Source: Zasmidium citrigriseum (taxonomy: Eukaryota > Ascomycota > Dothideomycetes > Mycosphaerellales > Mycosphaerellaceae). From it: a DNA stretch of 64,000 bases. Shown piece by piece: positions 40,303 to 51,615 of the stretch; position 1 is the stretch's first letter; every line of letters begins with the position of its first letter. The DNA lies in assembly GCA_002786025.1 (NCBI GenBank), contig NHNW01000001.1, positions 930,001-994,000 on the forward strand. Reading direction: 5' to 3'. A program made the position numbers and the translations under genes. The notes beneath the pieces were generated by a model. That model did not search any database and had not been told where the DNA came from. It saw only the letters and a list, made by a program, of their open reading frames with translations.

Positions 40303-41179
40303 AATTCTTCCTTTTTGTCGCAGCTTTCGCCTTGGCCATATTTTTTGGCTTTTTGCTATGCTTTTACCAACCTTTCTGGCGGATGTACATGAGCATACCG
40401 AGAACTAGCTAGCCTCTTGTTCCGAAATCGACCCTTCAAGGAGGAAACTCTTGTAGGTCAAATATCTTTCCAGCGATGGCATGTTGTGATGTCCGAAAGG
40501 TAAGACGAATGACCTAGAGCTTCATCAACTCCATCGAGACAGCTCTTTCTGTCACCCAGCGACAGGAAAGCACGTTTTTGGCATGTCATCGAAAAGTCGC
40601 AGAAGACGCTGAGAGGGTATCGTCGAATCTGGCGAGATGTCGTTGATATGGGGAAGCCGAACGCCGAAAAGAAGGAGACCCGAATTTGCCAAGGGGTCAT
40701 CCCCCGGATCTTATTTAAGCTCCCGCCTCAAATCTAAAAGCTGTTCGGCAATCTGGTCGATCACAAACGGGCGAGATAAGGTCGGAGGAGGAACAAGGTG
40801 TGTCTGGGGAATGACAGAGATTCGGAGAAATGCTGGAAACAGGAGTCAAGTGAAGCATAGCGACGGGTTGAATCATATTCCAATAGTTTCGTCATCTAGT
40901 ATACAAAAAAGAGCGTGAATTGTTGAAGCCACATGAAGAGCCAGGAGATTTGTGTCGCTGTTCGGTGGGTTGCGGTAGAGCCGAGTGGCGATGTGTCCCC
41001 TTTACGGATCGTCGCTGGTTCGGAGAGCGAGAGAGATGCGAGCTGATGCAACATGAGATTTCGGTATTGCATAGCTTCTCAGTCCCTGCAGTCGCGGCAG
41101 ATGTCATTGAACATCGACTGAGGGTGTTGAATTCGTCATGGGTGGCGAGTTGAGTAGTCCAGACGGATCATCAAGGTCT
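40303..41179. other. Intergenic
   Basis: No supported gene. Marks the end of the lineage-specific block before the conserved genes begin. Confidence 0.5.
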
Positions 41180-41575
41180 TCAGTTCGACAGGAAGGCAGC
41201 ACCAATACCGCCCATGCGACTCACGGCCACCTCTCTACGCTCCACACTCGGTGCGGCGAGGAAAGCTGGTGCCCTTGTCGAGACGTTTGACGAAACCGAT
41301 GAATTGCGCGAGACGGAAGAGTGGTTGCTGAGGTATCGCTCCGGCTTGTCCGCAATAGAGAGCTCGTTCAAGTCGATTGGGCTGGCGTTTTCCGCCTTGA
41401 GCGATGGCGAAGGCAGCGGCGAGGCGGTGGGAGTGAGCTGAAGATATTTGTTTGGGTTGCAGCTTGGAGATGCCTCTGGCGACAATTGCAGCCAAGTGCC
41501 GGCAACCATGCCTGGTCTCTCCATTGGGACAACGAGCTTCTGAGGTTTTGGTGCCCAGAGCTGAGAGGTGAACAT
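41180..41575 (-). CDS. Small hypothetical protein (131 aa)
   Basis: A single ORF with a good ATG (MFTSQLWAPKPQKLVVPMER), followed by Ser/Pro-rich sequence with a hydrophobic VAGTWLQLSPEA patch, a SLKAENASPIDLNELSIADK stretch and a glycine-containing C-terminus. No signal peptide or membrane segment is clear. The composition is that of a disordered regulatory protein. I do not recognise a family, and coding status rests on the intact frame and biased composition. Confidence 0.45.
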   Translation of the reverse strand: MFTSQLWAPKPQKLVVPMERPGMVAGTWLQLSPEASPSCNPNKYLQLTPTASPLPSPSLKAENASPIDLNELSIADKPERYLSNHSSVSRNSSVSSNVSTRAPAFLAAPSVERREVAVSRMGGIGAAFLSN

Positions 41576-42720
41576 CTTGTTGGTTTATGTGTGTTGTGGA
41601 GTGACCTTGGTGGAAGTCGAAGTGGGTGCGTTGAGCTGGCGGTGGAGTGGGTGTGTGGAGGTGATTGGTAAAGCTGCAGTGTAATGGTTGGAGATGGAGC
41701 TCTAGGAAGACTGCGGGAGGATGGGATGCTTTAAGTACTTTTTCCCACCTATGGCGAGGCAATCTGCACCACCAGTCACATCCCGCGCCTCCGCGATTAC
41801 AAGGCACATGAAAATGGGATGGGTAGCGCCAAGATCCGTTTCAATACTGTTTGATGAGGCCGAGACGAGCATGTGACCTCGACGGCTGCGGGAGCTTGGG
41901 GAAGCTGGGGCGCGCCGACAAGACCGTTGGTGAAAAAGGGATGCCGAGCCAATGCAGGGAAGGACCCGAAGATAGAGCGTTGCCAAACCGCACTCAAGAG
42001 TTTTAGCCAAGGCGGCTATGCAAATCTCATTCTTGCGTCTTCTTGTTTGCTCGCGGCTTCGGTGTTTAGAAACCTTCCGTTGGCCAGACGCGATGATCTT
42101 TGGCGGAGAGCGAGCGACCAAGGCCCTGGACGGACTCTTGGCAGTGTACACGCATGCAACATCTCCTTGGTAATGTACAATCTTCCATCATCGGCCGTCG
42201 TGTGAGGACATGCATGTATCATTGGTCGAGTTTCTTGGAGCCCGCCGGATAGTTGCAGCCATGTCCAGTTGTGCAGCCAAGTACCCCACGTCCTGCACGC
42301 CAGCAACAGCTCTGTCTGAGTTGGCAGAGTCGTGCACCATCCACGATCGTCCGGGATCCAGATAATGCGTCGCAGCTCGCCTTCTTGGCCATCCAGGTAT
42401 GTGAAGCTCCGCTGACAGCCAAGCGATTAATGATTCGACTGATGTAAGCCCAGAAAGTATTGTGTCAGTGTCAGACGAAACCTATGGAACACATCTCCTG
42501 CATAGCCACCGGAACGCGCAACAGTCCACGGTATGTCGGAAGTTCGTGGTAATGATCGGTCGGAGGGTCGTTCGAAAATGCGTTCGTACGAAGCTATCCC
42601 ACGCCGTATGCTCCCGTACGATGATGTCTTCCCAAACGTCCACCCACCAGCGCCTTCGCTAATCGCTGCAAGTTCATGATGATAAAGCAAGCCATCCGTA
42701 TCTTCCGCCGTCATTTGTGA
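41576..42720. other. Intergenic
   Basis: About 1.1 kb with overlapping short frames only. No domain, tRNA or repeat seen. Confidence 0.5.
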
Positions 42721-43364
42721 TCACTTCTCCGGTGCGTCGGGGAGACGCTCGATCACGTACTTTCCTCTTGCCACACTGACGATAGGCACACCCGGTATCT
42801 TCCTTACCCGCCTCTTCAAGTCCCGATCGTTGGTTGCGACGAGATACACCCTCTGCTTCATGACACGATCCACGATGCAATCGTCAGCGTACGTGCCCTT
42901 GTGGTCGCACTGTAGCCTCTCGAACCGTTCATCTCTTGCGATTTGCAGTGCAATGCGATACTTCGGTCCCAGCTTCTCCAACTCAGCCATGACGCAGCTC
43001 GTGATGATCGGTGTGCAGGTTGCATAGAGGGTGTCCATAAGAGTAGGTAGGAGGGGCAGTTTGTGGTGCACCGTGTGGGAGAGGAAGTTGGTATCGACGA
43101 GAACATTGTACGGCGGTTGGAGGGCGGTGTTGTGTTGGAAGAACATGCTGCTGGGCACTTGAGGGCTGTCCAAGAAATCAGTACACCATCCAAGTACAAT
43201 CTTGTGTGCAAAACTTACATCTCCCTCTTCACCTCATCGCCCTTGTCCTTCTTCTTCTTGTCCTCGGCTTCATTCTTGAGAATGTTCTTCTTGAGGCGGG
43301 CATCGCGCTGTCCGATGACTCGTTTGACGGCGGCGAACTTGCGCGTCTTCTTCTGGACTCCCAT
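42721..43364 (-). CDS. fcf1: rRNA-processing protein Fcf1/Utp24 (PIN endonuclease)
   Basis: Exon 1 is 43364-43219, exon 2 is 43165-42721, 196 aa, matching the family length. The basic N-terminus MGVQKKTRKFAAVKRVIGQR leads into IPQVPSSMFFQHN and the PIN domain: NVLVDTNFLSH with the metal-binding Asp, VMAELEKLGPKYRIAL, HKGTYADDCIVDRV and VATNDRDLKRR. In yeast Fcf1 is the SSU-processome nuclease needed for cleavage of pre-rRNA at A1 and A2 in the nucleolus; all acidic residues needed for catalysis are visible here. The intron starts GTAAGT and ends GGACAG, with the junction making the Ile of IPQV. Essential housekeeping gene. Confidence 0.96.
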
Positions 43365-43899
43365 CTTTCAAAAGAGGTATGTGCGAGAAGAAGAGATGAA
43401 GTGGTGTTTAACGTAGAGGATCTTCCGTCTTCGCCCGACCTTGACTTGGCGGGCGCGATTTTCTTCAAACATTTAGACTTCCGGCTGCTGCCGAGAACGG
43501 AATCAGCCCCGCTCCAACACGCTTGCACGCGACTTCACTCGTGCCAATTGCTCCAAGAGCAGATGTATCATTATGACGAGGAATAAAGTGCATAAAGTGC
43601 CGAACGACCTCTCTGTAATGTCCTAAATCAGTCCTTGTCTCGTCCTCAAGAGTAAAGAAACATGATTGTAGAAGACGAACGATCATATACTCAACGATGA
43701 CTTTCATACACTAGCATTACCACGCGATAAAGCTATCTGGGCTCTCTGTCGACTACTAATAAACCATCATGCCGTCTGGGCTCCTGTGAAGCGCCGCTCG
43801 TGAACCTGTTCCCAAATTTCAGACAATGCGAATCGTAAATCGCTAAACGCACAAAACTTTCGTCAGATGCACCACTTCCTCCTTTCATCCCGTTCTCCA
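43365..43899. other. Intergenic, fcf1 promoter and 3' flank of the Csi2-like gene
   Basis: No gene or repeat seen. Confidence 0.55.
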
Positions 43900-45168
43900 T
43901 TAAAATCTTTCGCGCGGCCCACTGCCGTGATTCTCCAACAGATCTGAAAAGACTGCACTTGGTGCTCTCTGGCCACCAAGATACTCGTTGCTACCCGAAT
44001 TGCCACCTCCTGTACCCACTGCCAGGGATGAAGTGCTGGGGTGCATGTATACATTGCTGTTGCGCTGTACGCCATATCCATCCCGGCTGGACGCACGAAC
44101 GTTTTCCCGCGAAGGTGATCGAAGGCCATCTCTTGATGAGTAGTCGCCTCCACCGTAGTAGTTGGCTGTGCTGCGCGAGTTGGGCAAGCTGGGTGAACCG
44201 GGAGGCGAAGGCGACGGATTTATGGCGCTGTGCCTTGCGTACGGTGCAAGTGAGCCGCCAATCGTGGTCGAGTTTCTGCCTCCAGCTGGCTCCGCTGCCG
44301 ATGGTGATGCGTAGTATCCCGCAGGCAAGTATCCGGAGGCGCGAGAATCCAATCCACCGACAGAGCTTGCGCGATTCGAGACTTGAGCTGTTGGCGAAAA
44401 GAACAAGCCAGCCGGTGGCGCAGAAGACTGCCTCTTGTCGTCATGCATGTGTATATGCGAGTTTCTGATGTTCTTGCCAGTACTCGTCAAAGCATCCAAA
44501 GACATGCTGCTACCAGTCTCGTATTCTTTGTAGTACGCGCTCTTGTGACCACCACCACCCCAGGCCGAGGAGCCTTTCCCAGATCCCCCAAGAGATGCAA
44601 GGGCGGCACGCTTGACAGATCGGTTGATGCTCCAAGCGACCAGTCCACGCCAGAGCAAGACACAGGCTCCAAGGAATGCGAGGACTGCGCCAACCGCAAT
44701 GAAGACGGTCCCCTCTGGCATGGTCGATTTCTGCATGAAGGGCGCATTTGCGGTGTAGGGGACGATCATGGTGGGAATACCTGCACCCTGGATGGTAGGA
44801 AGGCCAGTGAGTGAGAAAGGGGTGCCTGTAGCGGAGCTGGTGCTCGTGGCATCAGGGAAAGTAGCCGTGGTCGTTGCTTCCGAGTCCGTCGACTCTGCAG
44901 AGGATGTGGTGCCGTCCGTCGCCGAGGTAGTCTCGTCGCCGGTGGTAGTGGCCCTTGTGCTCTCAGCGCTCGTGGCAGTAGTATCCCCAGTAGTGGCAGA
45001 GTCTGTGGTTTGTCCAGTCGTCTCAGCTGTCGTCGTAGCATCGTTGCCAGTCTCGGTCGCCTGCGTAGCCGTACTGAGATCGGGCAGGTCGTTTTGCGCA
45101 TGCACGGGTGTCGCTGCCAGCAGCGCAAAGAGCCCGAGGGCGCGAACGAGTCTCATACTGCGCACCAT
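43900..45168 (-). CDS. Csi2-like mucin-type membrane protein (422 aa)
   Basis: A single exon. An N-terminal signal peptide (LVRALGLFALLAATPVHAQ) is followed by about 90 residues of Thr/Ser/Ala-rich, probably O-glycosylated sequence, then the conserved block LPTIQGAGIPTMIVPYTANA and APFMQKSTMPEGTVFIAVGA, leading directly into one transmembrane helix (about residues 155-178). The cytosolic tail is Gly/Ser/Tyr-rich and disordered. This layout and the PFMQ...PEGTVF block are those of the fungal Csi2 family, linked in yeast to chitin synthase localisation. The family name is from memory of the motif and is less certain than the topology. Confidence 0.7.
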   Translation of the reverse strand: MVRSMRLVRALGLFALLAATPVHAQNDLPDLSTATQATETGNDATTTAETTGQTTDSATTGDTTATSAESTRATTTGDETTSATDGTTSSAESTDSEATTTATFPDATSTSSATGTPFSLTGLPTIQGAGIPTMIVPYTANAPFMQKSTMPEGTVFIAVGAVLAFLGACVLLWRGLVAWSINRSVKRAALASLGGSGKGSSAWGGGGHKSAYYKEYETGSSMSLDALTSTGKNIRNSHIHMHDDKRQSSAPPAGLFFSPTAQVSNRASSVGGLDSRASGYLPAGYYASPSAAEPAGGRNSTTIGGSLAPYARHSAINPSPSPPGSPSLPNSRSTANYYGGGDYSSRDGLRSPSRENVRASSRDGYGVQRNSNVYMHPSTSSLAVGTGGGNSGSNEYLGGQRAPSAVFSDLLENHGSGPRERF

Positions 45169-46206
45169 GATTGTGTCACAGCAGGTGGGTGAACGATAGT
45201 GATGCCCAGTTTATGAATGCGCGATGGGCTGCTGTGCCAACAGAGCCTTCCAGGATGCCTTTCTTTGAACGCCTCAGCCTCTTTCTCCCGTGCTCCTTGA
45301 TCCTGCTGGGCCCCCTTTTTCGCGGTCGCTGCCGGGCGGCCGGCTCGTTGGGTGAGGATCGAATTAATGTTCGGTATAGACAGCTGCTCGAGCGAAGGAC
45401 GGTAGCGAATGTATGGACGTCGCACAAAGATGTGGATGGACGTCGGCGGACTGTGAGATGCAGGCGCAAAGCAGGGTTGCGAGTTGTTTAGCGTCTGCCA
45501 GTCCAAAAATGGAAGCGGCAACACGCACGTTGGCTGGGCAGGCGCGCCGCGGAAGGATCTAGCCGCAACTCTATCTCAGAGCAAGACCTCGCCTTGCGAA
45601 AGAAGACTTCGATGTTCACATCAACATTAACTACGCCCATCATCATTGTGCAGATGATCCAGCGAGACATCAGCGCCCTAGTCGCACAGCATCACGACCC
45701 TCGCACCGCAGCCGCTCAAAGACGCAACACTTGGCTGGACCGACGACAGCAATGCGCGATACGCTTGGCCGATGTCTCAGAGTCTTCGGTGACATCTTGC
45801 ACAAGAAAGAATGCATCTCCAACAAGCTATCTTCCACTGAAGGCCGCTGGAAGACTTTGATGACGTGGACCATGATGTATGACTGAAGAGATCTTGTTGC
45901 CCGAGCACATACGCTGCCAGCTCATGTGCAATGACAGTCCACGCCCACCTGTTGGCCGTACTTCCCCGCCTGGGGTACAGGACGCCCTATCTCCTCACTT
46001 ATCGCTGCCGCTATCATCAACCTACGCATCTTGTCTGGCTGTGGATACCAGACAAACATTCGCTTGATGATATCTCAGCAACTCGCTTGGCACTGATAGG
46101 CGATCCCGCCGTTAAACTCCGTAAGCACCTATCCTAAGTATCGCCTTTTCGTCTTCACGGTTCAAACTACTATTCTTCCTTTCATCCCTCGCGGTATAAT
46201 CCGATC
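45169..46206. other. Divergent promoter region of the Csi2-like and MFS genes
   Basis: About 1 kb without a supported gene; short frames only. Confidence 0.5.
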
Positions 46207-47838
46207 ATGGACGACGAGAAGGCATTGCCACCCGGCACCGTGCGCCTCATCGATGTGGACGGCAACCTTCTCGCAAAACATGCTGGAGGCTCACAGAAAG
46301 ATGTCGTTCTTCATCCACGACCTTCGGAAGACCCAGAGGATCCGCTGAACTGGTCATCCAAACGAAAGATGCTCGCCACATCTTGTGTGTTGATGTATAC
46401 GCTTATGGTGGCCATTCCATCGGGGTCCGTCTATTCCGTTGTCAAGCCGATCGAAAATGCTACAGGTCTTCAGTTAAACGATCTCAACACTGGGACTGGT
46501 GTCATGTTCCTTGCCTACGGCTGGGCCTGTGTGATCTGGCAGCCACTGGCTCTCCAATACGGCAAGCGACCGGCATACCTCTTCTCTATGGCCGCCTCCA
46601 TTGCTATCATGGGCACAGCTCCACTCTGCACGAGACGCAGCACATACCTGGCAAACAAAGTGCTCCAAGGATTCTTCGGCGCTCCAGTTGAAGCTCTATG
46701 CGAGATCAGCATCACCGACATTTGGTTCGCACACGAACGACCCAAGTATCTTGCCTGGTACGGATTCTCGTTGTCCGTGACTGGAAAGCTTGCGCCAATG
46801 CTGGCAGGCTTCATCAACGACGGCCAAGGATGGAAATGGACTCTCTGGTGGACTGCCATCTGGATCGGGATCGCATTCGTCTACTGCTTCTTCCTGATGG
46901 AAGAGACCAATTACGACCGCGTCCTTCCACATCACCCAGAACCCGTCCCAACTACATCCGGCATGTCAACTCCAGAGGAAACCACGCCCGATGCAGAGAA
47001 GTCTGGCAAAGAGCCCACGACCATGACCACCGCACCCGACCTCGAACTTGGTCAAACGACCTACCCCCGCAAAACCTACCTCCAAAAACTCTCCCTAACC
47101 GACAACCCGCGCCCAAACCGGATGCTCGAAATCTTCCTCGCCCCCTTCAAAGGCTTCACCTACCCCGTCATAGTCTACGCAGGTCTAATGTACGGCGCCA
47201 ACGCCCTCGTCTGGTCCGGCGTGCAAAACGCAACCACAGGCACAGTCTACACAACCTTCTACGGATTCTCCACGACAGCAATCGCAGCCGCCTACTCCGG
47301 GGGTATAGTCGGTGCCTGCATAGGAGCATACTACTGCGGCAAAGCCGGTAGGATGCTCACGATAAAGCTCGCGAGACGGAATGGCGGGATTTCTGAGCCG
47401 GAACATACACTGTACATGTTCGTCGCGAGCATGATCCTCGTGCCCTTCTCGATGCTGCTGTATGGACTGGGGGTGACGTACCACGTCCACTGGTTCGCGC
47501 TGGTGTTCAGTCAAGCTACGCTTGCTGTCTCGAATAGTTTGTGTGTGGCAGGGGCGATTGGGTATGCGATCAGTAGTTATCATGCTCTGAGTGGGGAGTT
47601 GGTGACGACTTTGATTCTGATCAGGAATACGTTGTCCTTTGCGGTGAATTATGGGATTACTCCTTGGTTGAATGCGCTTGGGTATCGGGATACGTTTATC
47701 ATGGTCGCTGTGATTGGGTTCTTTTGGAATGCGAGCTTGTTTGTGATGGTGAAGATTGGGCCAAGGTTGAGGAAGAGCAGTGCCGAGAGGTATTGGAGAG
47801 ATGTTGAGAAGGCGAGGGCGAAGGGGTTGGGGCATTGA
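46207..47838 (+). CDS. MFS transporter, fungal DHA1-type (543 aa)
   Basis: A single exon. The cytosolic N-terminus ends in DPEDPLNWSSKRKM, the usual lead-in of fungal DHA1 drug/polyamine antiporters (Hol1/Flr1-like). Twelve hydrophobic helices are visible in two sets of six, with a long charged central loop (about residues 235-305, HHPEPVPTTSGMSTPEETT). The motif after helix 2 is QYGKRPAYL, a variant of the MFS loop motif. It should move a small cationic or xenobiotic molecule across the plasma membrane using the proton gradient; the substrate cannot be told. Codon use shifts towards G at third positions in the last 400 bp without breaking the frame. Confidence 0.92.
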   Translation: MDDEKALPPGTVRLIDVDGNLLAKHAGGSQKDVVLHPRPSEDPEDPLNWSSKRKMLATSCVLMYTLMVAIPSGSVYSVVKPIENATGLQLNDLNTGTGVMFLAYGWACVIWQPLALQYGKRPAYLFSMAASIAIMGTAPLCTRRSTYLANKVLQGFFGAPVEALCEISITDIWFAHERPKYLAWYGFSLSVTGKLAPMLAGFINDGQGWKWTLWWTAIWIGIAFVYCFFLMEETNYDRVLPHHPEPVPTTSGMSTPEETTPDAEKSGKEPTTMTTAPDLELGQTTYPRKTYLQKLSLTDNPRPNRMLEIFLAPFKGFTYPVIVYAGLMYGANALVWSGVQNATTGTVYTTFYGFSTTAIAAAYSGGIVGACIGAYYCGKAGRMLTIKLARRNGGISEPEHTLYMFVASMILVPFSMLLYGLGVTYHVHWFALVFSQATLAVSNSLCVAGAIGYAISSYHALSGELVTTLILIRNTLSFAVNYGITPWLNALGYRDTFIMVAVIGFFWNASLFVMVKIGPRLRKSSAERYWRDVEKARAKGLGH

Positions 47839-47951
47839 GGTGGCTGGAAAAAAAGGCTTTGTAGCGAGGAGCTGGTTTGCTATACACATAGACTGTAGGG
47901 TATCGAACAAGCTAAAAGGCTTCAAGAAAAGTCATGCGAAAGCAATGCCGC

Positions 47952-50900
47952 TCAAAGCTGTTCAAGGCCAGCCACCAGATGCTGGAGACTCAACTCATCG
48001 CCGCTTTGAATGAGCTTGCCAATGGCCTTTGACAGATAGTTCATGCGTCGCTTGGTCTCTTCCTCTTCCATGGCCTTGCTGCGTCTGCTGGCCTCCTCGA
48101 GCAGAGATTTCGGCAGACCAGCCAGTCGAGCGACGTTCAGTCCATAGCTCCTATGTGCCACGCCTTCACCAACCTCGTACAAGAAGGTGATATCCTTCTC
48201 GCCGTCTGCCGTCGCACTGTCTTGCTCATTGAAACGCATGTGCACATTCTTCAATTCTCCACCAGGGAACTGGTCCGCCATACGAGCCAGGCTCTGGTAG
48301 TGAGTGATGAAAAGTGTCAAGCTCTTCAGCTGACTGACGACATGCTCAAGGACTGCCTGAGCAATGGCAACTCCATCGTGAGTGCTCGTGCCGCGACCCA
48401 ACTCGTCCAGGATGACCAGACTACGCGGCGTTGCTTGCTTGAGAATATCGCTTGTCTCGCCCAGCTCGACCATAAAGGTACTCTCGCCCTTGAGCATATT
48501 GTCGAAAGCCCCCATGCGAGTGAAGACGGCGTCCAGAAGTCCAAGCTCTGCGGAATCTGCAGGAACATATGATCCGATTTGAGCCATGATGGCAATGAGG
48601 GCAACTGATCGCACGTACGACGACTTGCCGCCCATGTTGGGTCCAGTGATGAGCAGGGCACGAGTATCATCAGACGAGAGATTGACATCGTTCGGTACGA
48701 AGGAGTCGAGAAGCAGCTGTTCAACCATTGGATGCCGGCCGGCGGAGATCGAGATTCCCGGTTTCTCAGAGAATGTGGGCTTGCAGTAGCCAGGCTGTTG
48801 AGCGACCTCGGCCAAAGACAGAAGGCAGTCCAGCAATGCCAGAGACTGGATGCAGTCCCTGAAAGCCTGATATTTGGATCCAATCTCTTTGAGAAGGTCA
48901 ATGAAAGCCGCATCACAAGCATTGGAAAGGGCTTCCTTGTGCTGGTCTCGCTCACGGATCAACTTCACCACCTCAGGCGCATGATATCGAGAGACTTTCT
49001 TTGTACCACTGATTTTGATCCAAGAGGCGGGCACATTCTTCAGCTGAGTGTTCTCAAGCTCAATGAGGTAGTCGATCTCCGCCGAAGTCACGTAGTTGAC
49101 GTACTTGCGTTTGAGAATGTTGGCAGCTGTCGTTTTGAACTCGTTGAGATCATGCTCAACTGCCACGATCCCGCATTTATGGTCGGTCATATCTTCTGTC
49201 TCATACTCATCACGGAAGAAGTTGTACTTGTCGTCTGTCCTCGCCGCTTCACCATTGATGCGGTTCAGATATTCCAGGACATCACCAGAGATGACCGGCA
49301 GCGATGCTATGGCCTCGTTGAGCATCTTCGACTCGAAACCAGCGTCAGCGACGGAAGTGACATGGGCATAGTCTTGTGCGATCATTTGCAGCGTCTGTAG
49401 CAGCGACAGAAGCTCCGAACGACTGCACTTCTTGTAGTATATCCGAATGAGTGTCCTCTCCAGGTCGTTCCTGATCTTGCTCAGTAGAAGTCGAAGCCGC
49501 TCAACGGACTTCGAGCTATATCCATCCTTAAGCTCCTCGATGGCATTGACTCGCTCGTCCAGTGAAGTGCGATCAAGCAGAGGTCTGCCAACCCATTTGC
49601 GCAGCAGACGAGGACCGAACTTGGTCTTCGTGTGGTTCAGCGTCCAGAACAAGCTGCCGCGTTGAGTTTGGTCGGTCTGGTTTCGATAGATCTCCAGACT
49701 CGTCAAAGTGTTACCGTTGAGGAGCATGTGAGATCTGGCGCTGAAAGATTGAAAGTATTTGGTGAGATCGAAAACGTGCTGTAGGCCGTAATCAGTGAGG
49801 TGTTTTATCATGGCAGATAGGCAGATCGTGGCGTTTTCGGATAGCTTGTGAACTTTGTCCAGAAGAGTTCCAGTCTCCTGCGATGACTCCACTTGAGACG
49901 AAGACGGCTCGCCATCTTTCATCTTGTCGGCGTAGAATTTGGTGATGTGGCTGTATGCTTCGGCAGCCATCGTCTTGGGCTTGTCGACACGCTCCACTCG
50001 AGCATCATCACCGCCAGACAAATGCTGCACCAGCTTCTCTGTGGCCTTCGACATGTCGCCTACGAGTAGAAACTCGCACGGAGAAATGTGGAGCAGTCGG
50101 GTCTCAAGCTCGCTCCTCATCCAGCCATCTTCGAAATCGTCGTAGATGATGTCTCCGGTCGATGGCTGCACGGCGACCAAACCAATCTGCACCTTCTCAT
50201 CGGATCCAATACCTTTTGGATAACTCTCGGTCAGGCAAAGCAGATGCCCCGTGGCAGGAGCTCCTCCTCCGACTCCACCGAGCTCCAGGCCTTCTTGATC
50301 ATCGATATACGTGCCCTTGGTGTAGAGATTCGTCAACCCGCGCTCGAAAAGTCCGCCACGATTGCTCCCCGCTGCTTTCAACGCAGCAGTCTCCAGTTGC
50401 CTCACAATTCCGACTTTGTGCCCAGCAGAGACCAGCCTTTTGACATGTACATGTAGTCGATGGGTTGGGAAGCTTGCAGACGCAAATTTGTCCATATGTG
50501 CCTCTGAGGGATGCTCGTCAAATCTCATCTTCCCAGGAATGCACATAATGGCCAGCACTTTGGCAGCAACACGAGCATCTTCGCCGAAGATGCGATACTT
50601 GTAGCCGACCTCGACTATCAGCAACGTATCTTTGTGCTTGCGTTTGAGATCCACAACACTCTGCTCCAGAGGTGTGAGCTTCTTGCTCTTCTTCGCGGCT
50701 GGTTTCTTCCCCTTCTTTGGAGGTGGCTCGGGCTCTTCCTCGTCTTCATCCTCTCCGCCATCCTCGTCCGCTCCAGTGTCCTGATTGATGAGTCCATTGC
50801 GCCTCTTGATCTCCGCAATGCTATCAGGCCGACCCAGCTTCTTCACGAACTTCTGATGCAATCGCTCCTTGATTTTGCGGACATTCTCGTCGTCCTCCTC

Positions 50901-51275
50901 GTTCTCGTTCAAAGGCTCGTCGACGGAGCTTGAAAATGCATACTTAGAAGTCCTCGCTGTGGCGTTCGCTTTGCTCCCGCTGATACTGTTCACGGAGATC
51001 TCGGAGGGCTCGTTGCTTTCTCGTGGTCGTTTCGAGGGTGGTGATCGATCTTCCGTGTCGTGCGCAGGGCGTTTCGATCCTCGCCGTTGTCGACCCTCAT
51101 CGTCACTATTTCCGTTCACGAACAATCCATTGCTCCCGGATTCTCCTTCGGATGATTGACGATGTAAACTCGAGGAGGGCAGAATGTCCTTGACCTTAGG
51201 CTTGGGTTGGCTCGGTTTGGGCGTGAAGAAGCTCGAGATGGAGGGCTGCTTCTTCTGCGAGGATTGCGAGGCCAT
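47952..51275 (-). CDS. msh3: DNA mismatch repair protein Msh3
   Basis: A single exon, 1107 aa from the ATG at 51275 ([20 protein letters not shown]). The N-terminus holds a PCNA-interacting box (QPSISSFF), the mark of Msh3 and Msh6. After an acidic/basic linker come the mismatch-binding domain ([16 protein letters not shown] region; without the Phe-x-Glu of Msh6, as usual in Msh3), the lever and clamp domains, and the ABC ATPase: Walker [11 protein letters not shown] (about residue 884), [23 protein letters not shown] and FITHY. With Msh2 it forms MutS-beta, which repairs insertion/deletion loops. Convergent with the MFS gene, 113 bp apart. Confidence 0.97.
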   Translation of the reverse strand: MASQSSQKKQPSISSFFTPKPSQPKPKVKDILPSSSLHRQSSEGESGSNGLFVNGNSDDEGRQRRGSKRPAHDTEDRSPPSKRPRESNEPSEISVNSISGSKANATARTSKYAFSSSVDEPLNENEEDDENVRKIKERLHQKFVKKLGRPDSIAEIKRRNGLINQDTGADEDGGEDEDEEEPEPPPKKGKKPAAKKSKKLTPLEQSVVDLKRKHKDTLLIVEVGYKYRIFGEDARVAAKVLAIMCIPGKMRFDEHPSEAHMDKFASASFPTHRLHVHVKRLVSAGHKVGIVRQLETAALKAAGSNRGGLFERGLTNLYTKGTYIDDQEGLELGGVGGGAPATGHLLCLTESYPKGIGSDEKVQIGLVAVQPSTGDIIYDDFEDGWMRSELETRLLHISPCEFLLVGDMSKATEKLVQHLSGGDDARVERVDKPKTMAAEAYSHITKFYADKMKDGEPSSSQVESSQETGTLLDKVHKLSENATICLSAMIKHLTDYGLQHVFDLTKYFQSFSARSHMLLNGNTLTSLEIYRNQTDQTQRGSLFWTLNHTKTKFGPRLLRKWVGRPLLDRTSLDERVNAIEELKDGYSSKSVERLRLLLSKIRNDLERTLIRIYYKKCSRSELLSLLQTLQMIAQDYAHVTSVADAGFESKMLNEAIASLPVISGDVLEYLNRINGEAARTDDKYNFFRDEYETEDMTDHKCGIVAVEHDLNEFKTTAANILKRKYVNYVTSAEIDYLIELENTQLKNVPASWIKISGTKKVSRYHAPEVVKLIRERDQHKEALSNACDAAFIDLLKEIGSKYQAFRDCIQSLALLDCLLSLAEVAQQPGYCKPTFSEKPGISISAGRHPMVEQLLLDSFVPNDVNLSSDDTRALLITGPNMGGKSSYVRSVALIAIMAQIGSYVPADSAELGLLDAVFTRMGAFDNMLKGESTFMVELGETSDILKQATPRSLVILDELGRGTSTHDGVAIAQAVLEHVVSQLKSLTLFITHYQSLARMADQFPGGELKNVHMRFNEQDSATADGEKDITFLYEVGEGVAHRSYGLNVARLAGLPKSLLEEASRRSKAMEEEETKRRMNYLSKAIGKLIQSGDELSLQHLVAGLEQL

Positions 51276-51615
51276 TATCGTCTTGTCTCTACATCGCAAT
51301 TCAAAAAGTTGGAAGTGTCTCGATCAGCAGCAGTTGGGAGCAGGAGCACTGGTGGACGTCATCGCGAACTTCTCGCGCTAGTGAAACTCAATTTACGCGT
51401 ACCGCGACGAGGAAGGACGGCCTCATTTGAACATCTTTTCTCCTGATGATAGGTATTTTCCCATCAAGTCTACAACAATAGGGGTGCTATGTGCGCCTCT
51501 CAGTACTGGTAGCCAAAACTTCCTTAGACTACCACAGGAAAAAGGACCAAACTGTCTGACCATTCAATTGCAAACCCCTTGTCTAATAATATTCTCGATC
51601 GCTGTCGATATACAT
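51276..51615. other. Intergenic, msh3 promoter
   Basis: Short spacer between two minus-strand genes; nothing else seen. Confidence 0.55.
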